Shown here in pieces: positions 58,890-64,000 of a DNA stretch of 64,000 bases. Each line of letters begins with the position of its first letter. Within the stretch, counting starts at the first letter, position 1. A program made the position numbers and the translations under genes. A model generated the notes under the pieces. The model had not been told where the DNA came from and ran no database searches. It saw only the letters and a list, made by a program, of their open reading frames with translations. This stretch comes from JAYREN01 sp963663375 (GTDB lineage Bacteria > Acidobacteriota > Holophagae > Holophagales > Holophagaceae), in assembly GCA_963663375.1 (NCBI GenBank), contig OY760195.1, forward strand, positions 3,348,001 through 3,412,000, written 5' to 3'.

Positions 58890-61493
58890 GTGTCTCCCTC
58901 CCTTCGACGCATGCGATGGCGATTGATCTGGACGAGTGTCATCGCCCTGGTCATTTCACTGGGGTCGTTCTACCTCAATCAGTGGGTGTTCTCGTTCTCC
59001 GATGACCAGTGCACCTGGGTGGTGGAAACGGATCGGACCGTCGAGCAGGGCAAGAAGGTGGCCCGCAAACGGGCCATCGTCAAGGAGATCCTGCCGGATG
59101 GCGTGGCCGAAAAGGCGGGGCTCCTGGAGGGGGACGAGCTCCTGATCGTGCAGGGCAAGAAGGTCCAGCCGGATCGTTTGGGCGAGATCCAGACGCTGGT
59201 CAATGACCAGCCCGAGGGGCGGATCCTGGTCTACGTGGTGCGCCGGTACGACTACGACAAGAAGGAATACCGGATCCTTCCGCTGCCAGTGCGGGTCATC
59301 AAGCCCTTCCACGCCACGCCGGCCATCATTCTGGCTTCGGGCCTCCTGGCCTGGGCCCTCGGACTGCTGGTGGTGGTGTCCTCCCCCCAGCGCAAGATCG
59401 CCCGCCACTTCTACTACCTGGGGCTGATGGCCCTGCTCTTGCCGCTGGCCATCCAGGGCTTTGTCGGAAACGTGCCAGGGTTTATCCGCGTGCCCACCCT
59501 CGTTGTTGCCCAGATGGTGGTGGCCGTGGCACCCCCGCTCTGGCTGCACTTCTTCCTTCGCTTTCCCCATTCCTTCGCGCTGCGCACCAACCGCAAATTC
59601 CTGCTGGGGCTCTACGGGGGCTTCCTCTGCCTGGGGCTGCTGCTCCTGGTGCCCCAAGTGGCGGCGGTGGTTTTCGGGCGGAACCTCCTGGTTGATTTCA
59701 TCCGCACCTCGCCTCTGCAGGTGCTCTTCCCGCTGTTCAATATCGCCGTTGCCCTCGCCCTGGTCGCCGGAATCGTACTGTTCTGGGTGGGGGCCTTCCG
59801 ACTGGAGGAGCGGCGGCGTTGGGCCCTCCTTCCCGCGCTGATCTTTAGCTCGGCGATACTGCTGGATCTGCTCGCTTACTACGTGCTCAGCGCCCAGGCG
59901 GGGCCCAGCTTGATGTTCCGGCGGGAGAGCTGGATCTTCTTCGCGCCGCTCCCGCTGTTGCCCCTCTCCTTCGCCTACGCCATTCTCCGCCATGGATTTT
60001 TCGACATCCGGCGCGCGTTGATGCGCTGGGTCTCCTACTTCGTGGTGGTGGGGCTTTCGCTCGCCGCCTACCTCTGCGGTCTGGCCTGGCTCTTCGCCCA
60101 GGGGATCCAGGTGGTTCCCCCCAGTTGGGTCGGTGCCCTGGTGGGGCTCTCGGCCCTTCCCATTGGCTGGTTCCTGCGATGGCTGATGCTTTCCCTTCGG
60201 CGCATCTTCCGGAGAGACCTGAACCAGGCCCGGGAATTGATCTTGGGCAGCCTGCGGGAAACCCGGAAGCGGCTCTCGGAAGAGGCCCTGCTGGCGGGCC
60301 TGAAGGCGAGTCTGAGCGAGGCCTTCCGGCCCCAAGTGCTGCTGGTGCTGCCGGTGGAAGGGCGTTCCATCCTCCTGCCGCCCATCCAGGATCCCGAGGG
60401 CGATGACGGTATGGTGGAGAGCCTTCGCCGCCCGCGGAAGCTGGACCTGCCCCCCCAGCTGATTCGTCATGCCCGGGAAAACCAGGAACTGGTGCTGGGT
60501 CTGGGCGGGGATGAATCGGAATGGATCCGCGAGCAGGGCCTGCAGCTGCGGGCCCACGTCGACGCCCTGGAGGCCCAGGTGCTCGTACTGCTCATGGCGG
60601 ACCGGAATCCCCATGCGGTGATCATCCTGGGCGGCAAATACGCGGAACTGAACTACGGGCGTGAGGATCGCGAACTGCTGCGGGAGGTGGCCCAGGCGGC
60701 AGGGATCGTGCTGGAGACCACCATCCTTCACCGGCGCCTGCTGGATCAGGGTCGCCTTGAGCAGGAACTGCAGACCGCGCGAAAGATCCAGGAGAGCCTG
60801 ATTACCTTCGAGGCGCCCGCCATCCCCGGATTCCAGTTGGCCCTGCGGTTGGAGCCCGCCCTGGAAACTGGCGGCGATCTTCTTTGGGTCAAGCGTCGCA
60901 TGCACGGCAAGTGGATCGCCGCGGTGGGCGACGTGAGCGGGAAGGGGCTCGCGGCGGCCCTCTACATGAGTCAGGCCACGGCTCTGCTCAAGTTTGCCAC
61001 CCAGGATGAGACGCTCGATTTCGACAAGATCCTGCCCGCCCTCGATCGGACCATGCGCAACCTCATGGGCTCCCGGGATTTCCTCACGCTGATCCTATTG
61101 GAATGGGATGAGACGGGCAGCTACCGCATCGCCCGGGCGGGGCATCCACCGGCTCTTCTGCTGCGGGGGCCTCGGCGAGAGGATGCCGAAGAACTCGTGG
61201 CTGTCGGCCGCGGTCTGGGGTTGCGACCGCCCTCCGACGGCGCGTGGCAGATCCACGAGGGCGTGCTTCAGCCCGGCGAATGGCTCGTGATGTACAGCGA
61301 CGGCCTGACTGAAGCCATGAACCAGGGGGGCGAACTCTATGGGCTCGGACGCCTGGAGGATCAGCTGCTGAGGATGCGTGCCACGGGGTCGGCCCGCGCG
61401 GCATGCGAAGCCGTCTACCGGGATGTCGCCAGTTTTGAATGCCAGAATCGGGACGATCGCACCCTATTCATTCTTGGACGGGACCCATCATGA
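58890..61493 (+). CDS. PDZ-7TM-SpoIIE (PP2C) membrane phosphatase, RsbU-like
   Basis: A 867-residue protein. One N-terminal membrane helix precedes a PDZ domain near residues 45-125 (VKEILPDGVAEKAGLLEGDELLIVQGKKV). About eight more helices follow (150-430). A linker or GAF-like segment with a helix (QELQTARKIQESLITFEAPAIPGFQ) then leads into the PP2C/SpoIIE phosphatase (GGDLLWVKRRMHGKWIAAVGDVSGKGLAAALYMSQ; ILLEWDETGSYRIARAGHPPALLL; GEWLVMYSDGLTEAMNQGGELYGLGRL). These phosphatases activate anti-anti-sigma proteins; no STAS or HATPase gene is adjacent. The GTG at 58890 has AAGG upstream. Confidence 0.85.
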   Translation: MSPSLRRMRWRLIWTSVIALVISLGSFYLNQWVFSFSDDQCTWVVETDRTVEQGKKVARKRAIVKEILPDGVAEKAGLLEGDELLIVQGKKVQPDRLGEIQTLVNDQPEGRILVYVVRRYDYDKKEYRILPLPVRVIKPFHATPAIILASGLLAWALGLLVVVSSPQRKIARHFYYLGLMALLLPLAIQGFVGNVPGFIRVPTLVVAQMVVAVAPPLWLHFFLRFPHSFALRTNRKFLLGLYGGFLCLGLLLLVPQVAAVVFGRNLLVDFIRTSPLQVLFPLFNIAVALALVAGIVLFWVGAFRLEERRRWALLPALIFSSAILLDLLAYYVLSAQAGPSLMFRRESWIFFAPLPLLPLSFAYAILRHGFFDIRRALMRWVSYFVVVGLSLAAYLCGLAWLFAQGIQVVPPSWVGALVGLSALPIGWFLRWLMLSLRRIFRRDLNQARELILGSLRETRKRLSEEALLAGLKASLSEAFRPQVLLVLPVEGRSILLPPIQDPEGDDGMVESLRRPRKLDLPPQLIRHARENQELVLGLGGDESEWIREQGLQLRAHVDALEAQVLVLLMADRNPHAVIILGGKYAELNYGREDRELLREVAQAAGIVLETTILHRRLLDQGRLEQELQTARKIQESLITFEAPAIPGFQLALRLEPALETGGDLLWVKRRMHGKWIAAVGDVSGKGLAAALYMSQATALLKFATQDETLDFDKILPALDRTMRNLMGSRDFLTLILLEWDETGSYRIARAGHPPALLLRGPRREDAEELVAVGRGLGLRPPSDGAWQIHEGVLQPGEWLVMYSDGLTEAMNQGGELYGLGRLEDQLLRMRATGSARAACEAVYRDVASFECQNRDDRTLFILGRDPS

Positions 61494-62017
61494 CTGAACC
61501 ACCCAAGGCCCCACGCCCCCAGACCTGGCTCGGCCCCGTGATGGTCGTGCTCCTCGCCGGGCAGCTGGGGCTGATCTGGGTCCAGGGCGGCCTCCTCCAT
61601 CGCCAGCATCAGGCGATCCAGGGACTGCGGGAGGATATTCAGAGCCTCACCGAGAGCATCGAAATGGGGGATGGCGTGGCCACCGAGGCCGAGGAGGGCG
61701 GCTTGGTGCCCGCTCGCGGAAGACGTTCTGTACGGCGACGAACCAGCCTCACTCGGGTGGCTCACATCGCGCTCCAGGACGAGGAGACTGAACGGGCGAC
61801 CCGGGACATCGAGGAATCGAGGAAGTCTGCCGAGAAGGCCGTGAAGGAGGCCGGAGAGGCTCAGCAGAAGCTCTCCTTCGAAGAGAACGCCCGCAAGGCG
61901 GAGGAAAAGGCCAAGATTGAAAAGGTCCAGAGTAGTGGACAGAAATGGATCTGGATCGGCCTGGCTGCGGGGCTGGTGGCCCTGGTGGTGCGGAGCTGGC
62001 TGCGTCGCCGAGGCTGA
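61490..62017 (+). CDS. Coiled-coil protein with terminal membrane helices
   Basis: A 175-residue protein. An N-terminal membrane helix (LGPVMVVLLAGQLGLIWVQG) precedes a coiled-coil/charged stretch (LHRQHQAIQGLREDIQSLTESIEM), a basic segment (RGRRSVRRRTS), and a long charged helix with repeated AEKAVKEAGEAQQKLSFEENARKAEEKAKIEK. A second hydrophobic helix (WIWIGLAAGLVALVVRSW) ends the protein. It overlaps the phosphatase gene by four bases (ATGA) and may be its partner. Family not recognised. Confidence 0.7.
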   Translation: MTEPPKAPRPQTWLGPVMVVLLAGQLGLIWVQGGLLHRQHQAIQGLREDIQSLTESIEMGDGVATEAEEGGLVPARGRRSVRRRTSLTRVAHIALQDEETERATRDIEESRKSAEKAVKEAGEAQQKLSFEENARKAEEKAKIEKVQSSGQKWIWIGLAAGLVALVVRSWLRRRG

Positions 62018-62019
62018 CC

Positions 62020-62817
62020 TTGAATTCGCTGCACGAGTATCTCCAGGCCGATCCCGAATGCCGGGACCTGGCCGTGGGCGCGGTGTTGGCCGTGGGTCCC
62101 CTGCTGGAGGATCCTGACCCGACGCTGTTCTCCCACATTCTGGATGAATGGGCCTTCGAGCTGGCGGGCCGCATGCCGCTGCCCTGGAGCATCCATGGGG
62201 CCATCGATGCGCTGAACCACTACCTTTTCCAGGAGCAGGGCCTCCAGGGGGATCGGGAGACCTTCGATGATCCCGACAATGCCGTGCTGCCCAGGGTGGT
62301 GGCCCGTCGGCGGGGCCTGCCGGTGACCCTCTCGATCCTGTGGATCGACGTGGCGCGGCGGCTGGGGCTGGATGCATTCGGTGTGGGGCTCCCCGGGCAC
62401 TTCATCGTGGGGCTGCGGCTGGATCTCGGCGCCCTCTACTTCGACCCTTTCCACGGCGGTCTGCCCGTGGGCGAGGAAGAGGCGGCGCGTCTCGTGCGCC
62501 GCAGCACCGGGGGGCGCACCGTCTTCGACTCTGTGATGTTGGAGCCTCTGCCTCATCGCGAGATCCTGGCGCGACTCGTGAAAAACCTCCATGCCCGCTT
62601 CCTGCGTGGCCAGCAGTGGGATGAAGCCTTCTGGACCGCGACCCACTTGATTCTGCTGAGTCCCGCAGATCCCCTTCCTCACCGCGACCGGGCCTTCGTG
62701 CGGCTCAGGCGGGGCGAGGCCGTGGAGGCCCTGCGGGATCTGCAGGAGGCCATTCGCCTGAGCCCGGATGCCGAGGCGCAGATCATGGACTGGATGGAAC
62801 GGATGAAGAAGGGGTAG
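62020..62817 (+). CDS. SirB1/transglutaminase-like family protein with TPR tail
   Basis: A 265-residue protein of the SirB1 (transglutaminase-like/TPR) family. Conserved stretches are INHYLFQEQGL-like LNHYLFQEQGLQGD, LPRVVARRRGLPVTLSILWIDVARRLGLDAFGVGLPGHFIVGL, and a TPR-like C-terminus (AFVRLRRGEAVEALRDLQEAIRLSPDAEA). The start is a TTG at 62020, two bases after the previous stop; there is no ATG before the conserved region. Molecular role is not established. Confidence 0.82.
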   Translation: MNSLHEYLQADPECRDLAVGAVLAVGPLLEDPDPTLFSHILDEWAFELAGRMPLPWSIHGAIDALNHYLFQEQGLQGDRETFDDPDNAVLPRVVARRRGLPVTLSILWIDVARRLGLDAFGVGLPGHFIVGLRLDLGALYFDPFHGGLPVGEEEAARLVRRSTGGRTVFDSVMLEPLPHREILARLVKNLHARFLRGQQWDEAFWTATHLILLSPADPLPHRDRAFVRLRRGEAVEALRDLQEAIRLSPDAEAQIMDWMERMKKG

Positions 62818-62821
62818 CGGG

Positions 62822-63391
62822 ATGGATCTCACCCGGTTTTTCGAAATCGCTCGGACCAGTGGTTGGCAGGGCATGGCCCTGTGGGGGGTCCTGATCGCCC
62901 AGGCCCTGCTGTGGGTGGGCCTCTTCCGCCTGCACATGGCCATCCGCCGGGAAGAGGCCCCCTGGGAAGAGTGCGTGGGGAAGATCCGCAGCGCCTTCCT
63001 CCGCAAGGTGAACGGCCAGGAGGAGATCGGCGAGCTCAAGGTGCACCGCTACGCCCCCCTGGTGGACAAGCTCCTGGCCCTCCATTTCGTGGAAGAGAAG
63101 ACCGACCGCTTCGACCGGTGGCTGCTCCTCCGCTGGAAGATCAAGGAAGGCCTGCGCCCCTACTGGATCCGCTGGGGGCACCTGCTCATCGCCTTCGGCA
63201 TCGTCGTGTGGTTCCTGTACGGGCTGGGCATCGATATCGGTCTGGACCCCCTCAAGCGAACCCCCTGCGATCCCCGGCTGCTTTGGGTCTGGCTGGGTTA
63301 TGCCATGGTCATCGCCTGGAAGCTGGTGGGCCTCCACGGCAGCCTAGAGCGCGTGCAGCGGGCCCTGTTGCTGCCCCGGAGGGATGAGTAG
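62822..63391 (+). CDS. Small membrane protein of unknown function
   Basis: A 189-residue protein with membrane helices near 16-35, 120-138 and 155-172. A soluble central part (EECVGKIRSAFLRKVNGQEEIGELKVHRYAPLVDKLLALHFVEEKTDRFDRWLLLRW) lies between. It starts four bases after the SirB1-like gene, so it is probably in the same operon. I do not recognise the family. Confidence 0.68.
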   Translation: MDLTRFFEIARTSGWQGMALWGVLIAQALLWVGLFRLHMAIRREEAPWEECVGKIRSAFLRKVNGQEEIGELKVHRYAPLVDKLLALHFVEEKTDRFDRWLLLRWKIKEGLRPYWIRWGHLLIAFGIVVWFLYGLGIDIGLDPLKRTPCDPRLLWVWLGYAMVIAWKLVGLHGSLERVQRALLLPRRDE

Positions 63392-63393
63392 AC

Positions 63394-63990
63394 TCAGAGC
63401 ACCGCTTCTTCGGTGAAATCCAGCATGTGCCCGGACTTGGCGGCCTTGGTCTGGAGGTAGCGCAGATTGTGCGGATTGGAGGCGATCTGGTGGGGCTCCC
63501 GCTGTACGTGGATGCCGGCTTCCTCCAGGGCTCCGATCTTGCGGGGATTGTTGGTGAGGAGCTTCACCTTGCGGATGCCAAAGAAGCGGAGCATCTCCAC
63601 TGCGGCTTCGTAGGAGCGCAGGTCATCCTCGAAGCCCAGTTCGTGATTGGCCTCGACGGTGTCCATGCCCTGCTCCTGAAGGGCGTAGGCCTTGAGCTTG
63701 TTGAGAAGGCCGATGCCGCGCCCCTCCTGGCGCATGTAGAGCACGACTCCACCGTGCTCGCCGATGTAGGCCAGGGCCTCGTGGAGTTGGGCGCGGCAGT
63801 CGCACTTGAGGCTGCCCATGACATCGCCCGTCCAGCACTCGCTGTGGATCCTGAGGGAGGTGCGTTTCCGGGCATCGAGATCCCCGGCCACAATGGCGAG
63901 GTGTTCCTTGCCCGTGAGTTTTTCGAGGAAACCGTAGACCGTGAACTTGCCGAAGATCGAAGGCACGTTGGCCTTGGCGACGAAGGGCAC
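63394..63990 (-). CDS. ribA: GTP cyclohydrolase II (may extend beyond the right edge)
   Basis: A 198-residue GTP cyclohydrolase II, first step of riboflavin synthesis. Zinc cysteines are in RIHSECWTGDVMGSLKCDCRAQL, with VLYMRQEGRGIGLLNKLKAYALQEQGMDTVEAN, then IGRLL-like VKLLTNNPRKIGALEEAGI. An ATG at 63990 gives the typical N-terminus, PFVAKANVPSIFGKF. The frame is still open to the edge of the window, so a RibBA-type fusion cannot be excluded. Confidence 0.9.
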   Translation of the reverse strand: MPFVAKANVPSIFGKFTVYGFLEKLTGKEHLAIVAGDLDARKRTSLRIHSECWTGDVMGSLKCDCRAQLHEALAYIGEHGGVVLYMRQEGRGIGLLNKLKAYALQEQGMDTVEANHELGFEDDLRSYEAAVEMLRFFGIRKVKLLTNNPRKIGALEEAGIHVQREPHQIASNPHNLRYLQTKAAKSGHMLDFTEEAVL

Positions 63991-64000
63991 GGATTCGGTC

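Overview
The window comes from a GC-rich Gram-negative bacterium. It encodes an outer-membrane secretin, a POTRA/barrel protein, flagellar rod genes, DcuB, a pyruvate phosphate dikinase and an ornithine-lipid pair. The gene mix and protein style suggest an Acidobacteriota relative of the Holophaga/Geothrix type. That is an inference: no rRNA or other decisive marker is present. Coding density is about 95 %, genes are packed with many ATGA or TGATG overlaps, and I found no tRNA, rRNA, CRISPR array or prophage. The only mobile DNA I can support is a small transposase-less element near 50.1-50.4 kb.

Layout. 0-0.8 kb: the end of a type IV pilus secretin gene with a strong hairpin. 0.8-3.1 kb (minus): zinc ribbon, a 50-residue membrane protein, a 3-hydroxyacyl-CoA dehydrogenase and a flavin reductase. 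3.2-7.2 kb (plus): PP2C phosphatase, an RdgC split into two overlapping genes, and a cell-wall amidase. 7.2-14 kb: membrane protein, AlgH, a stand-alone DUF2344-type protein, an unknown helical protein, a RodZ-like protein, MoxR and an NtrC-like regulator without GAFTGA. 14-22 kb: AroDE fusion, DcuB, MazG, a D-2-hydroxyglutarate dehydrogenase-like flavoprotein, a 2-oxoadipate dioxygenase (HglS-like) and an aconitase-family hydratase with its swivel domain at the N-terminus. 22-25 kb: a DUF1292 protein and flgF-flgG-flgA behind a good sigma-54 promoter match.

25-29.9 kb (plus) is the most unusual block. Four translationally coupled genes encode an AsnB-type amidotransferase, an AMP-forming acyl ligase, an acyl carrier protein and a divergent NAD-synthase-like PP-loop enzyme. 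Together they look like a pathway that forms or tailors an amide on a carrier-bound acid. 29.9-32.2 kb: MoaE, lysine 6-aminotransferase and RNase HI. 32.3-37.2 kb: a membrane pseudokinase with a TonB-like C-terminus, an exported unknown and ComEC. 37-43 kb: an Omp85-like barrel, then dipeptidase, nucleosidase, an unknown and EttA on the minus strand.

43-45.2 kb: ABC ATPase, membrane partner and a small DMT transporter. 45.2-48.4 kb: a repeat-bearing gap, then Dnmt2-like methyltransferase, PlsC-type acyltransferase and OlsB-like acyltransferase. 48.6-53.5 kb: membrane protein, HxlR regulator, MITE-like element, tautomerase, ppdK. 53.6-64 kb: RluB-type pseudouridine synthase with a repeated basic tail, MarC, MBL hydrolase, acyltransferase 3, QueE, SDR, a PDZ-7TM-SpoIIE phosphatase with an associated coiled-coil protein, a SirB1-like protein, a membrane protein and ribA.

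Two functional links run between separate genes. Lysine 6-aminotransferase, the HglS-like dioxygenase and the D-2-hydroxyglutarate dehydrogenase are three steps of one lysine-to-2-oxoglutarate route. The PlsC and OlsB genes form an ornithine-lipid pair.
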